A stretch of DNA of 64,000 nucleotides from Streptomyces actinomycinicus. GTDB lineage: Bacteria; Actinomycetota; Actinomycetes; Streptomycetales; Streptomycetaceae. The position numbers were made by a program, and so were the translations under genes. Positions within the stretch are counted from its first letter, which is position 1. Each line of letters opens with the position of its first letter. This document shows positions 33,377 through 42,714 of the stretch, piece by piece. Location: contig NZ_JAERRK010000002.1 of assembly GCF_016741775.1 (NCBI RefSeq), positions 558,001 through 622,000 of the forward strand. The letters run 5' to 3'. Under the pieces are notes generated by a model, which saw only the letters and a program-made list of their open reading frames with translations, made no database searches and was not told the DNA's origin.

Positions 33377-34321
33377 ATGCAGCGAGCAGCTCAGCGAGAC
33401 GACCGTGCCCAGCTTGACCAGCGTGCCAAGCGCCTTCGCCGCGTTCTTGTCTGCGCGGCAGCCGTTCCCGCGGTCCTGATCACCGCGGCCTGCTCCTCGG
33501 ACTCCGGCGACTCCAAGGCCAAGTCCGCTGGAGAGGGCACCCGGCAGTCGGCGAGCGGCGGTACGCAGCCGTCGGCGAGTGCGTCCCCGACCGTGCAGGC
33601 CGCCGCGTACCAGAAGCTTCCCGACCCGTGCGGGGTGCTGGCGAAGAAGACGCTGGGCGATCTGGTGCCCGAGGGTGTGAAGTCGAGCAAGAAGGGCGGT
33701 TCGGACGATCCGTCGTCGCGCTCGTCCTGCTCGTGGAACAGCCTGGACAACAACGGTGTGAAGGGGTCGCAGTTCCGCTGGCTGAACGTCTCCCTGCTGC
33801 GCTTCGAGTCGGACGCCACGCGGGGTTCGGGTGCCGAGCAGGCTCACACCCACTTCGGTCAGCAGGTCAAGGACGCCCAGTCGGTCGACGGCGCCAAGAA
33901 CACGAAGCTGGTGCCGCTGTCGGGTACGGGTGCCGAGGCGACGGCCGTGCGTTACGACCTGAAGAAGAAGGAAGGCCTCTTCAAGCAGCAGACGGTCGTC
34001 GCCCGGGTCGAGAACGTCGTCGTCACCCTGGACTACAACGGTGCCGGTCTGGCGGGCGAGAAGACTCCGGACGCCGATGACCTGCTGAAGGCTGCGGAGA
34101 AGGCGCTCAAGGAGGCGGTCGCGTCCGTCTCGGCGGCCAACGGTGGCGGTTCCGGGCAGGGTTCCGACGACGGCAAGTCCTCCGCGTCGCCGTCGAAGCC
34201 GGCGTCGAAGTCCCCGTCGAAGCCGGCCTCGAAGTCCCCGTCGAAGCCGGCCTCGAAGTCCCCGTCCAAGTCACCCTCCTCCAGCGCATCTCCGTCCAAG
34301 TCGGCCACGAAGAAGAGCTGA
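33377..34321 (+). CDS. DUF3558-type lipoprotein with SPSKPASK tail repeats
   Basis: The 314-residue product has a 35-residue cytoplasmic-type start, then a lipoprotein signal VLVCAAAVPAVLITAAC. Its core matches the preceding gene: LPDPCGVLAKKTLGDLVPEG, SSCSWNS and a final strand pair VVARVENVVVTLDYNG. The C-terminus is a repeat of SPSKPASK (24-bp units from 34187), a flexible basic tail suited to binding anionic wall polymers. It follows its paralogue by about 125 bases on the same strand. GAAGGA ribosome-binding site. Function unknown. Confidence 0.87.
   Translation: MQRAAQRDDRAQLDQRAKRLRRVLVCAAAVPAVLITAACSSDSGDSKAKSAGEGTRQSASGGTQPSASASPTVQAAAYQKLPDPCGVLAKKTLGDLVPEGVKSSKKGGSDDPSSRSSCSWNSLDNNGVKGSQFRWLNVSLLRFESDATRGSGAEQAHTHFGQQVKDAQSVDGAKNTKLVPLSGTGAEATAVRYDLKKKEGLFKQQTVVARVENVVVTLDYNGAGLAGEKTPDADDLLKAAEKALKEAVASVSAANGGGSGQGSDDGKSSASPSKPASKSPSKPASKSPSKPASKSPSKSPSSSASPSKSATKKS
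34187..34270 (+). repeat. 24-bp coding repeats (SPSKPASK)
   Basis: Three full 24-base units (34187-34210, 34211-34234, 34235-34258) and a half unit encode the Lys/Ser/Pro tail of the DUF3558 lipoprotein. Units 2 and 3 are identical. Confidence 0.9.
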
Positions 34322-34413
34322 CCGGGAAGCCGTAGCGGCCACCGGCACCACGTTCGCCGCACACGTGTGCCACTCTGTTGCGCGCAACAACACGCAAGGG
34401 GAGGGGAGTACGA

Positions 34414-35700
34414 GTGGCCGCGCCACCGCAGCTGACTCGGATGCACCGCGTTCTCATCGGCGTGGTCGTGACCGGTGCTTTGATCATCGCCGGCATCGGC
34501 TTCGCCGGTTCGTACGCGGCCGTACGTGAGCTGGCCATCAAGAAGGGGTTCGGGAACTTCTCCTATGTGTTCCCGATCGGTATCGACGCAGGCATCTGTG
34601 TTCTGCTCGCCCTTGACCTGCTGCTGACCTGGATCCGCATTCCGTTCCCCCTGCTGCGCCAGACCGCGTGGCTGCTGACGGCGGCCACGATCGCCTTCAA
34701 CGGCGCGGCCGCCTGGCCGGACCCGCTGGGTGTGGGGATGCACGCCGTGATCCCGATCCTGTTCGTCGTGGCGGTCGAGGCTGCCCGCCACGCGATCGGC
34801 CGGATCGCCGACATCACGGCGGACAAGCACATGGAGGGGGTTCGCCTCACCCGCTGGCTGCTCTCGCCGGTGCCCACGTTCCTTCTGTGGCGCCGGATGA
34901 AGCTGTGGGAGCTGCGTTCCTACGACCAGGTGATCAAGCTGGAGCAGGAACGTCTCGTCTACCAGGCGCGTCTGCGTTCCCGCTTCGGCCGGGCCTGGCG
35001 TCGCAAGGCCCCGGTGGAGTCGTTGATGCCCCTGCGTCTGGCCAGGTACGGCGTCCCGCTGGCGGAGACGGCTCCGGCGGGCCTGGCGGCGGCGGGCATA
35101 GAGCCGATCCTGCTGCCGCCCGCCCCGCAGCAGCCGCAGCTGGTGGCGGCCGATTCCGCCGTGGCGGCCTCCGCTCGCGCTGGCGGTACCGCCGCCGGGG
35201 CGGCGTCCGTGCCGCGGCAGGCGGCGCCTTCTCCCGGCGGGCAGGGTCCCGGGGAGCCGCCCGAGGACGACCAGAGCCCGTGGTTCCAGACGCCCCGTGA
35301 GGTGGAGTACCACGGTGCCTACGACCCGGCGTACGAACCGCCCGTCGAGCCTCAGTACCTCCCCGAGGAGCAGTACGAGGAGTGGTACGAGGAGCAGGCG
35401 CCGGAGGACTTCCAGCAGCCTTCTCCCGAGGAGACCGGCAGCTTTCCCATCCCGGTGAACGCCAGCCGTACCCGGGAACTGGGCGAGGGCGGCGGTACGC
35501 CGGAGCCGTCCCCGTCGGAGGACGACTACTACCAGGTCTTCCGCAAGTCGATCGACGGCAGTTTCCCCACGCCGCACCAGTTCGGCGAGGCGGTGGAGGC
35601 CACGTACGGTCTCACGCTCCCGGCGCGGGACACGGACCGCATGGTCAACCGCTTCACCAACCGCTTCAACGCGGAGCTGGAAGAGGACCACATCGCGTGA
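34414..35700 (+). CDS. DUF2637 domain membrane protein
   Basis: The 428-residue protein starts at GTG after GGGGAGGGGAG. Its N-terminal 120 residues contain four membrane helices of the DUF2637 family (VLIGVVVTGALIIAGIGFAGS, FPIGIDAGICVLLALDLLLTWI, TAWLLTAATIAFNGAAAWP, AVIPILFVVAVEAARHAI). A basic cytoplasmic region follows (RWLLSPVPTFLLWRRMKLWELR), then a long acidic, Tyr/Glu/Pro-rich linker, and a C-terminal helical segment after residue 365 (DDYYQVFRKSIDGSFPTPHQFGEAVE). DUF2637 proteins occur on actinomycete chromosomes and conjugative elements; the role is not established. A strong terminator follows. Confidence 0.85.
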   Translation: MAAPPQLTRMHRVLIGVVVTGALIIAGIGFAGSYAAVRELAIKKGFGNFSYVFPIGIDAGICVLLALDLLLTWIRIPFPLLRQTAWLLTAATIAFNGAAAWPDPLGVGMHAVIPILFVVAVEAARHAIGRIADITADKHMEGVRLTRWLLSPVPTFLLWRRMKLWELRSYDQVIKLEQERLVYQARLRSRFGRAWRRKAPVESLMPLRLARYGVPLAETAPAGLAAAGIEPILLPPAPQQPQLVAADSAVAASARAGGTAAGAASVPRQAAPSPGGQGPGEPPEDDQSPWFQTPREVEYHGAYDPAYEPPVEPQYLPEEQYEEWYEEQAPEDFQQPSPEETGSFPIPVNASRTRELGEGGGTPEPSPSEDDYYQVFRKSIDGSFPTPHQFGEAVEATYGLTLPARDTDRMVNRFTNRFNAELEEDHIA

Positions 35701-35730
35701 GGGCGTGAAGCGTACGAAGAGGACATGAGA

Positions 35731-35776
35731 CGCACGAAGAAGGGGCCCTCCGGATGGAGGGCCCCTTCTTCGTGCG
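35731..35776. terminator. Perfect 20-bp stem bidirectional terminator
   Basis: The stem from CGCACGAAGAAGGGGCCCTC pairs without mismatch with its complement ending at 35776 across a six-base loop. It lies between the convergent DUF2637 gene and lysS, 31 and 12 bases from their stops, and can serve both. Confidence 0.93.
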
Positions 35777-35787
35777 CCTGTGCGGTG

Positions 35788-37527
35788 CTACTCCCCGAGC
35801 AGGGCCCGCACCCGCTCCTGTCCCACCGCGAGCAGCAGCGTGGGCAGGCGGGGACCGGTGTCCCGTCCGACGAGCAGGTGGTACAGCAGGGCGAAGAACG
35901 TGCGCTGGGCCGTCTTGATCTCGGCCGGCAGTTCCTTCGGCGTGGCGTCGGCGGAGAAGCCGGCCTGCACCTTCGGGACGCCGTAGACGAGGTGGGTCAG
36001 CCCGTCGAGCGACCAGTGCTCGGCGAGACCGTCGAGCAGCAGCCGCAGGGACTGCTGGGAGGCCTCGTCGAGGGACTTCAGCAGCTCCGCGTCGGGCTCG
36101 TCGCGGACGATGGTGCGCTGGTCGGCGGGCACGTGCGTGTTGATCCACGCTTCGGCCTTGTCGTACCGCGGGCGGGCCTCGTCCAGCGAGGCGAGCGGCT
36201 GCTCCGGGTCCAGCTCGGAGAGGATCCGCAGCGCCTGGTCCTCGTGTCCGGCGGTGATGTCGGCGACGGACGCGAGGGTGCGGTAGGGCAGCGGCCGCGG
36301 TGTCTTCGGGAGGTCACCGGCGGCGGTGCCGACGGCGCGGGTGTGGGCGGCCACGTCCGCCGGGAGGGCGGAGCCGTCGGCGACCTTGCCGGCGAGCTTG
36401 TCCCACTCGTCGTACAGCCGCTGGATCTCCTGGTCGAAGGCGATCTTGAAGGACTGGTTGGGCCTGCGGCGGGCGTACAGCCAGCGCAGGAGCTGCGGCT
36501 CCATGATCTTCAGCGCGTCAGCCGGGGTGGGGACGCCGCCGCGCGAGGACGACATCTTCGCCATGCCGCTGATGCCCACGAAGGCGTACATCGGGCCGAT
36601 GGGCTGCTTGCCGTCGAAGATGCCGACGATCTGGCCGCCGACCTGGAACGACGAGCCGGGCGAGGAGTGGTCGACACCGCTGGGCTCGAAGATCACGCCC
36701 TCGTAGGCCCAGCGCATGGGCCAGTCGACCTTCCAGACCAGCTTGCCGCGGTTGAACTCGCTGAGCCGGACGGTCTCGGCGAAGCCGCAGGCGGTGCAGG
36801 TGTACGACAGCTCGGTGGTGTCGTCGTCGTAGGCGGTGACGGTCGTCAGGTCCTTCTCGCAGTTGCCGCAGTAGGGCTTGTACGGGAAGTACCCGGCGGA
36901 GCCGGAGCTGCCGTCGTCCTCGGACGCGGCGCCGGAGCCCTCCTCGGCCTCCAGTTCCGCCTCGTCGACGGCCTTCTGCTGCTGCTTCTTCGGCGCCTTC
37001 TTCGTCCGGTACTGGGCGAGGATGGCGTCGATGTCGCCGCGGTGCTTCATGGCGTGCAGGATCTGCTCGCGGTAGGCACCGGAGGTGTACTGCGCGGTCT
37101 GGCTGATCCCGTCGAACTCCACACCCAGCTCGGCGAGCGACTCGATCATCGCGGCCTTGAAGTGCTCGGCCCAGTTCGGGTGGGGCGAGCCCTTCGGCGC
37201 GGGGACGGAGGTCAGGGGCTTGCCGATGTGCTCGGCCCAGGACTCGTCGATGCCGGCGATGCCCGCGGGGACCTTGCGGTAGCGGTCGTAGTCGTCCCAG
37301 GAGATGAGGTGCCGGACCTGGTGCCCGCGGCGGCGGACCTCGTCGGCGACCAGGTGCGGGGTCATGACCTCGCGGAGGTTGCCCAGGTGGATGGGGCCCG
37401 ACGGGGAGAGTCCGGACGCGACGACGACCGGTTTGCCCGGGGCCCGGCGCTCCGACTCCTCGATGACCTCATCCGCGAAACGGGAGACCCAGTCGGTGGT
37501 CTCGGTGCTCTGAGCCACGATCGGCAC
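35788..37527 (-). CDS. lysS: Lysyl-tRNA synthetase, class I
   Basis: LysRS charges tRNA-Lys. This is the class I (archaeal-type) enzyme rather than the common class II form. The HIGH-like signature is SPSGPIHLGN with HLGN at 47-50, and the KMSKS loop is AKMSSSRGG. A zinc-ribbon segment YCGNCEKDL and YTCTACGF interrupts the core. An acidic low-complexity insertion (DEAELEAEEGSGAASEDDGSS) precedes it. Length is 579 residues. It is divergent from argS; the 127-base spacer between them must contain both promoters. Streptomycetes commonly carry a class I LysRS, alone or with a class II copy. Confidence 0.96.
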   Translation of the reverse strand: MPIVAQSTETTDWVSRFADEVIEESERRAPGKPVVVASGLSPSGPIHLGNLREVMTPHLVADEVRRRGHQVRHLISWDDYDRYRKVPAGIAGIDESWAEHIGKPLTSVPAPKGSPHPNWAEHFKAAMIESLAELGVEFDGISQTAQYTSGAYREQILHAMKHRGDIDAILAQYRTKKAPKKQQQKAVDEAELEAEEGSGAASEDDGSSGSAGYFPYKPYCGNCEKDLTTVTAYDDDTTELSYTCTACGFAETVRLSEFNRGKLVWKVDWPMRWAYEGVIFEPSGVDHSSPGSSFQVGGQIVGIFDGKQPIGPMYAFVGISGMAKMSSSRGGVPTPADALKIMEPQLLRWLYARRRPNQSFKIAFDQEIQRLYDEWDKLAGKVADGSALPADVAAHTRAVGTAAGDLPKTPRPLPYRTLASVADITAGHEDQALRILSELDPEQPLASLDEARPRYDKAEAWINTHVPADQRTIVRDEPDAELLKSLDEASQQSLRLLLDGLAEHWSLDGLTHLVYGVPKVQAGFSADATPKELPAEIKTAQRTFFALLYHLLVGRDTGPRLPTLLLAVGQERVRALLGE

Positions 37528-37654
37528 GTCCTTCTTTCTGAACGGGGTGACACCCCATTCTCACAGACGGGTCGGCGACCGGTAAAACGGCTTTACCCCC
37601 CGTGGGATACTGGCCGGGACTATCCATCCCACGAGGAGAACGGCACCCATACCT

Positions 37655-39439
37655 ATGGCCTCGGTCACGTCCCTCAGCGACAACGTCAAGCAGCACCTCG
37701 CGTCCGCCCTCTCGGCCACCCTGCCGGAGGCTGCCGGCGCGGACCCGCTGCTGCGACGAAGCGACCGGGCCGACTTCCAGGCCAACGGGATCCTGGCCCT
37801 GGCCAAGAAGGCGAAGGCGAACCCCCGGGAGCTGGCGACGCAGGTCGTCTCCCAGGTGGTGACGGGTGACGTGATCGAGGACGTCGAGGTGTCGGGCCCC
37901 GGCTTCCTCAACGTCACGATCGCGGACCGGGCGATCACCGAGAACCTGGCCGCGCGGTACGCGGACGAGACGGGCCGCCTCGGTGTGCCGTACGCGGAGC
38001 GCACCGGCACGACGGTGATCGACTACGCACAGCCGAACGTGGCGAAGGAGATGCACGTCGGTCACCTGCGGTCCGCGGTGATCGGTGACGCGGTGGTGCA
38101 GCTCCTGGAGTTCACCGGCGAGAGCGTGGTCCGCCGGCACCACATCGGCGACTGGGGCACCCAGTTCGGCATGCTCATCCAGTACCTGGACGAGCACCCG
38201 CACGAGCTGGACCACAAGGCGTCCGCCGCGGACAGCGCCGCTTCCGGCGAGGAGGCGATGTCGAACCTCGACCGCCTCTACAAGGCCGCGCGGAAGAAGT
38301 TCGACTCCGACGAGGAGTTCAAGACGCGTGCCCGCCGCCGGGTGGTCGACCTGCAGGCCGGGGAGCCGCAGACGCTCGCCATGTGGCAGAAGTTCGTGGA
38401 CGAGTCGAAGATCTACTTCTTCTCCGTCTTCGAGAAGCTGGACATGGAGGTCCGGGACCCCGACATCGTCGGCGAGTCGGGTTACAACGACATGCTGGCC
38501 GAGACCTGCCGCCTGCTGGAGGAGTCGGGCGTGGCGGTCCGCTCCGAGGGCGCCCTCTGTGTCTTCTTCGACGACATCAAGGGCCCGGAGGGCAACCCGG
38601 TCCCGCTGATCGTGCAGAAGTCGGACGGCGGCTACGGCTACGCGGCCACCGATCTGTCCGCGATCCGGGACCGCGTGTTCAACCTCAAGGCGGACACGCT
38701 GCTGTACGTGGTGGACGCCCGCCAGTCCCTGCACTTCCGGATGGTCTTCGAGACGGCCCGCCGGGCGGGCTGGCTGAACGAGGACGTCAAGGCGCACCAG
38801 CTGGCCTTCGGCACGGTGCTCGGCAAGGACGGCAAGCCGTTCAAGACGCGTGCGGGTGAGACGGTCAAGCTCCAGGACCTGCTGGACGAGGCCGTCGAGC
38901 GGGCCACGGCGGTGGTGCGCGAGAAGGCCGAGAAGGTGGGCCTGACCGAGCAGGAGATCACGGAGAACGGCCGTTACGTCGGCGTCGGTGCGGTGAAGTA
39001 CGCGGACCTGTCGACGTCGGCCGTCCGGGACTACAAGTTCGACCTGGACCAGATGGTCTCGCTGAACGGCGACACGTCCGTCTACCTCCAGTACGCCTAC
39101 GCCCGTATCCAGTCCATCCTGCGCAAGGCCGGCGAGGCCCGTCCGGTCGCGCACCCGGAGCTGGAGCTGGCTCCGGCGGAGCGTGCGCTGGGCCTGCACC
39201 TGGACCAGTTCGCGGAGACAGTGCTGGAGGTGGCGGCGGAGTACGAGCCGCACAAGCTGGCGGCGTATCTCTACCAGCTCGCCTCGCTGCTGACGGCGTT
39301 CTACGACAAGTGCCAGGTGCTGTCCGCCGACAACGCGCCGGAGGTCGTGGAGAACCGTCTGTTCCTGGTCGACCTCACGGCCCGCACCCTGCACCGCGGC
39401 ATGGGCCTGCTGGGCATCCGGACGCCCGAGAAGCTCTGA
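37655..39439 (+). CDS. argS: Arginyl-tRNA synthetase
   Basis: ArgRS charges tRNA-Arg. The 594-residue class I synthetase has the arginyl N-terminal additional domain (residues 1-100, including [11 protein letters not shown]), the HIGH motif as HVGH at 134-137 in [28 protein letters not shown], and the anticodon-binding helical domain ending [22 protein letters not shown]. The C-terminal Met is replaced by an IRTPEKL end, normal for actinobacteria. It is divergent from lysS, and a GGAG-containing leader precedes it. A hairpin follows the stop. Confidence 0.97.
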   Translation: MASVTSLSDNVKQHLASALSATLPEAAGADPLLRRSDRADFQANGILALAKKAKANPRELATQVVSQVVTGDVIEDVEVSGPGFLNVTIADRAITENLAARYADETGRLGVPYAERTGTTVIDYAQPNVAKEMHVGHLRSAVIGDAVVQLLEFTGESVVRRHHIGDWGTQFGMLIQYLDEHPHELDHKASAADSAASGEEAMSNLDRLYKAARKKFDSDEEFKTRARRRVVDLQAGEPQTLAMWQKFVDESKIYFFSVFEKLDMEVRDPDIVGESGYNDMLAETCRLLEESGVAVRSEGALCVFFDDIKGPEGNPVPLIVQKSDGGYGYAATDLSAIRDRVFNLKADTLLYVVDARQSLHFRMVFETARRAGWLNEDVKAHQLAFGTVLGKDGKPFKTRAGETVKLQDLLDEAVERATAVVREKAEKVGLTEQEITENGRYVGVGAVKYADLSTSAVRDYKFDLDQMVSLNGDTSVYLQYAYARIQSILRKAGEARPVAHPELELAPAERALGLHLDQFAETVLEVAAEYEPHKLAAYLYQLASLLTAFYDKCQVLSADNAPEVVENRLFLVDLTARTLHRGMGLLGIRTPEKL

Positions 39440-39453
39440 CCCGCAGCCCTTGG

Positions 39454-39495
39454 GGTCTGTGGAGACCCGTGTCCGCAGGACCGTCTCCACAGACC
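39454..39495 (+). terminator. 13-bp stem hairpin after argS
   Basis: GGTCTGTGGAGAC at 39454-39466 pairs perfectly with GTCTCCACAGACC at 39483-39495 across 16 bases, 14 bases past the argS stop. The remaining 196 bases to the WYL gene show no other feature. Confidence 0.8.
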
Positions 39496-39691
39496 TCGAG
39501 GAAGCACTTGCGGGCCGGCTGCGCCCAGCGGGTGACGTGGGTGCTGTGCATGCTGGGGCCGGGCGTCGTGGCGCCGCTGGACGCTGGTCCTCGGCCCCTG
39601 GTGCAACCCCGTCGCCCCGGAGCGTGCGGAGGAGGTGCTGAGCGTCGTCACGGAAGTGACGACAGCGGCCGGGCGGAGAGCGACCGGCGTG

Positions 39692-40639
39692 TCAGGTGTT
39701 CTCCGCGGCCAGCTCCCGCACACGCCGCGCCAGTGCCTCCCGTACGGCATCGGGGCTGATCACCCGCAGGGGTGTCCCCAGCCCCAGGAGGAAGCGGGCC
39801 AGGCCGTCCGGGTCGGGGCCGCCGATGTCGACCAGGGTGGCGTGGGGGCCGTCGGGGCGGTGGGTGCCGACCGTCGCCGGGACGAGCCGTAGCGCCCGGT
39901 CCATCGGTACCGGCAGCCGGACGGTGGCCGACAGCGGGTAGGGGCCGTTCGCCGTGTTGTGGGAGACCAGTTGCCCCGGGTCGGGCGGATCGCTGATCTG
40001 CACCGGCTGACCCGTGGGCTGGAGCCGCTCGACCCGGTCGGCCCGGAACGTCCGCCACCCCCGGCTCACGTCCCGCGCGACGAAGTACCAGCGCCGTCCC
40101 GTGTGGACGAGCCGGTACGGGTCCACGTCCCGCACCGTGCTCCGGCCCTCCCCGTCGCAGTACGACAACCGGGCCCGCTCCCCCCGCCGGCAGGCCGCGG
40201 CAAGCTCCAGCAGCATGCCGGGCCGTAGCTGCGGCTCCTCGGACCACGGCAGCCGGACCAGGGCGTCGTCCCAGTCCGCCAGCCGCTCGGCGATCCGCGG
40301 CGGCAGCACCTGCCGCAGCTTGAGCAGCGCGGACAACGCGGCCTGGTCGCCGCCGAGCGCCCCGCCCAGCGCCGCCTCCCGCAGCCCCACGGCCACGGCC
40401 AGCGCCTCCTCGTCGTCCAGGATCAGCGGCGGCACGCGCGCACCGGCGCGAAGCCGGTAACCGCCCCACGGCCCGGCGTCCGAGTCGACGGTGTAGCCGA
40501 GTTCCCGGAGTCTGGCGATGTCCCGCCGGACGGTGCGGTCGGTGACGGCCATGCGGTCGGCCAGCTCGGCGCAGGTCCACGCGGGCCGTGCGGCGAGCAG
40601 TGACAGCAGGCGCAGCAGACGGGCGGACGCGCTGAGCAC
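39692..40639 (-). CDS. HTH and WYL-domain transcriptional regulator (YafY/DeoR-type)
   Basis: The 315-residue regulator starts at GTG. The N-terminal winged helix is HTH_11-like (RLLRLLSLLAARPAWTCAEL, ADRMAVTDRTVRRDIARLRELGY, GGYRLRAG). The WYL domain near residues 140-210 has RRWYFVARDVSRGWRTFRADRV, with WYF in place of WYL, followed by a WCX C-terminal region. WYL regulators bind ligands or single-stranded nucleic acids. It is divergent from a VOC-family gene, the likely target. The spacer contains overlapping GGACCGGAAC/GTCCGGGTC inverted elements. Confidence 0.92.
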   Translation of the reverse strand: MLSASARLLRLLSLLAARPAWTCAELADRMAVTDRTVRRDIARLRELGYTVDSDAGPWGGYRLRAGARVPPLILDDEEALAVAVGLREAALGGALGGDQAALSALLKLRQVLPPRIAERLADWDDALVRLPWSEEPQLRPGMLLELAAACRRGERARLSYCDGEGRSTVRDVDPYRLVHTGRRWYFVARDVSRGWRTFRADRVERLQPTGQPVQISDPPDPGQLVSHNTANGPYPLSATVRLPVPMDRALRLVPATVGTHRPDGPHATLVDIGGPDPDGLARFLLGLGTPLRVISPDAVREALARRVRELAAENT

Positions 40640-40711
40640 GAGCCGAAGTTTTCCATACGATCCGCATGACCAGGACCGGAACTGTCCGGGTCAGGTCCTA
40701 CCGTCGTCCCC

Positions 40712-41098
40712 ATGACCACGGAGAACACTTCCGCACCCGAGTTCCGCTTCGCCGCCGTCACCTTCGACTGCGCGGACCCCGCCGAACTGTCCCGGTTCTA
40801 CGCCGAGATGTTCGGCCTGCCCGTCACCTTCTCCAGCGACGACTTCGTCTTCCTGGGCGGCAAGGACGGAGCGGGCCTCGGCTTCAACCGCCTGTCCGAC
40901 TACCGCCGCCCCACCTGGCCCGACCCGGCGCAGGAGAAGCAGGCCCACATCGAGGTGGGCGTGGCGGACCTGGACACCGCCGAGGCCCACCTGCTGTCCC
41001 TGGGCGCGACCAAGCCGGAGACCCAGCCGCAGCCGGACCGCTGGCGGGTCCTGCTGGACCCGGCCGGCCACCCGTTCTGCATCACGACCCTCGTCTGA
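40712..41098 (+). CDS. VOC-family protein (glyoxalase/dioxygenase superfamily)
   Basis: The 128-residue protein has the paired beta-alpha-beta-beta-beta modules of the vicinal oxygen chelate fold: FRFAAVTFDCADPAELSRFYAEMFGLPV, and FLGGKDGAGLGFNRL, and QAHIEVGVADLDTAEAHLLSLGATKPE, and WRVLLDPAGHPFCITTL. His and Glu positions for metal binding are partly present (His in QAHIEV). Substrate unknown. Divergent from the WYL regulator. Confidence 0.9.
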   Translation: MTTENTSAPEFRFAAVTFDCADPAELSRFYAEMFGLPVTFSSDDFVFLGGKDGAGLGFNRLSDYRRPTWPDPAQEKQAHIEVGVADLDTAEAHLLSLGATKPETQPQPDRWRVLLDPAGHPFCITTLV

Positions 41099-41106
41099 CC
41101 GGCCGC

Positions 41107-41508
41107 TCAGGACACGGCGAACTCGCACCACACGAGTTTCCCCGGCGCACGCTCCCCGACGCCCCACGTGTCACTGAGCGCCGCCACCAGCAGCAGGCCC
41201 CGGCCGCCCTCGTCCGGATCGTCCGTGATCCGGGGGGTGCCGGGGCCGCTGTCGTGCACCTCCGCCCGCACGAGGACCCCGTCGTACCGCAGCCGCAGCA
41301 GGAACCCCCGGCCCCGCGGCACGCCATGGCACAGCGCATTCGTGGCCAACTCGCTCACGCAGAGCGACAGATCGGCCGACCGGTCCCAGCCGTCCAGCCC
41401 CCAGTACCTCAGCGACCACTCCGTGAACCGCCTGGCCGCCGGTACGGAACGCCGGGCCCGGCCGTAGAACTGGTCGCGCTGGTAGGGGAGTTCGATGTGT
41501 GCATTCAC
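41107..41508 (-). CDS. ATP-binding regulatory protein (RsbW-like HATPase_c_2)
   Basis: The 133-residue protein is a stand-alone GHKL ATPase domain. The N box reads SLCVSELATNALCHG, the G1 box VHDSGPGTP, and G2-like GGRGLLLVAALSDTWGV. Streptomycetes encode many such orphan anti-sigma-like kinases, frequently next to an XRE-DUF5753 regulator and a DUF397 protein, as here. The targets are unknown. It is divergent from the XRE gene. Confidence 0.9.
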   Translation of the reverse strand: MNAHIELPYQRDQFYGRARRSVPAARRFTEWSLRYWGLDGWDRSADLSLCVSELATNALCHGVPRGRGFLLRLRYDGVLVRAEVHDSGPGTPRITDDPDEGGRGLLLVAALSDTWGVGERAPGKLVWCEFAVS

Positions 41509-41621
41509 GGGGCGAATGTCGCGCAGAGTAACTAGGATCGATCAGTGCGTGATCCCGTACAGGGTTTTTGTACGGGTTGCTGCGGGGTGGTGCACGGGCA
41601 AGCGTGGGGAGTTCGACAGGC

Positions 41622-42440
41622 ATGACGCCTACACGGAGGAAGAACCAGTCGGCCCTGAGGATGCTGGGCCGACAACTCGCCGCGGCCCGCCGGGCAAAGG
41701 GGTTCAGCCAGGCCGGCCTGGCCGCCGCGTTGAAGATGCACGAGGAGACGGTCGCCAGCATCGAGCAGGGCCGGCGCGCGCTGAAACAGGACATCGCCGA
41801 GCTGTTCGACGACTTCCTGGACACCAAGGGCACGCTCGCGGCGGGCGTGGCGAACCTGCCGGAGGTCGATCAGTTCCCGTTGTGGGCGGAGGAGTACATC
41901 GAGCAGGAACGACAGGCCATCGCGCTTTCCTGGTACGACGCTCTCGTCGTACCAGGTCTGCTCCAGACCGCGGGATACGTACGCGCTCTACTGGGCAACC
42001 GAGTTCCCGCCTACGACACCGACGAGCTTGAGACGAAGATCGCGGGACGCGTCGAGCGTCGCGCGATCCTGCACCGCAAGGAGCCGCCGACGCTGAGCTT
42101 CGTCATCTGGGAACCCGCCTTGCTCTGGCCCACGGGAGGTCCCGAGATTCACTGCGAACAGCTCCGATTCCTGTGGGAATGCTCGCAACTCCCCTTCGTG
42201 TCCTTGCAGGTCCTGCCGTTGAGTCGCCCCCATCACGCTGGAGACGCGGGCCCGTTCGCCCTGCTGGAGAGCCCCGACCACCAGCACTTGGCGTACACCG
42301 AGTCCCAACGCGGCAGCCAGTGGGTTTCCGACCCGGATGAGGTCTCCATCCTGGCCCGTAAGTATGCGATGCTGCGGACACAGGCCCTCACTATCGAAGA
42401 CTCGCGAAGGCTGCTGAACCGTCTGCTAGGAGACCTATGA
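41622..42440 (+). CDS. XRE-family regulator with DUF5753 (WhiJ/AbaA-like)
   Basis: The 272-residue protein has an N-terminal Cro/C1-type helix-turn-helix (LGRQLAAARRAKGFSQAGLAAALKMHEETVASIEQGRR) and the DUF5753 domain (AIALSWYDALVVPGLLQTAGYVRALL through SLQVLPLSRPHHAGDAGPFALLE). It belongs to the WhiJ-like regulators found with a small DUF397 partner, which together affect development and antibiotic production in studied cases. The ATG overlap of its stop with the DUF397 start confirms the pair. The divergent HATPase completes the three-gene cassette. Confidence 0.93.
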   Translation: MTPTRRKNQSALRMLGRQLAAARRAKGFSQAGLAAALKMHEETVASIEQGRRALKQDIAELFDDFLDTKGTLAAGVANLPEVDQFPLWAEEYIEQERQAIALSWYDALVVPGLLQTAGYVRALLGNRVPAYDTDELETKIAGRVERRAILHRKEPPTLSFVIWEPALLWPTGGPEIHCEQLRFLWECSQLPFVSLQVLPLSRPHHAGDAGPFALLESPDHQHLAYTESQRGSQWVSDPDEVSILARKYAMLRTQALTIEDSRRLLNRLLGDL

Positions 42441-42673
42441 GCGCCCCACTTCAGTGGTTCAAGTCGACCTATAGCAGCAGCGAGGGCGGCCAGTGCCTGG
42501 AAGCGGCCGTTGCCTGGGGGAAGTCGCGGCTCTGCGGGGGCCTCGAGTCCGCCTGTGTCGACGTGGCCGCCCGCTCCGTCCACGTCCGCGACTCGAAGCT
42601 GGACCCCTCCCAGGGCCCCACCCTGCGGCTGACGCCCACCGCCTGGGCGGCGTTCACCTCAACCCTGGGCTGA
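42437..42673 (+). CDS. DUF397 domain protein (regulator partner)
   Basis: The 78-residue protein has the DUF397 signature: FKSTYSSSEGGQCLEAAV, VHVRDSKLDPSQGPTLRLTPTAWAAF. It overlaps the XRE gene by four bases. In studied WhiJ-type pairs the small protein antagonises or modulates the regulator; that role is inferred here. Confidence 0.93.
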   Translation: MSAPLQWFKSTYSSSEGGQCLEAAVAWGKSRLCGGLESACVDVAARSVHVRDSKLDPSQGPTLRLTPTAWAAFTSTLG

Positions 42674-42684
42674 GGCCGGGCCGT

Positions 42685-42714
42685 TGTCAGTGGCTGCCTC
42701 TACAGTCACTGACA
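42685..42714 (+). promoter_or_regulatory. Palindromic operator over a leaderless promoter
   Basis: TGTCAGTG at 42685-42692 and CACTGACA at 42707-42714 form a perfect eight-base inverted repeat. A -10-like TACAGT (42701-42706) lies inside it and the DUF4253 gene's ATG begins at its last base. Binding here would block both polymerase and initiation. Confidence 0.7.

Noticed and set aside
37528..37654. T-box or other tRNA-sensing leader between lysS and argS
   Set aside because: The 127-base spacer has no specifier-loop or T-box-like core; T-boxes are also rare for these genes in streptomycetes.
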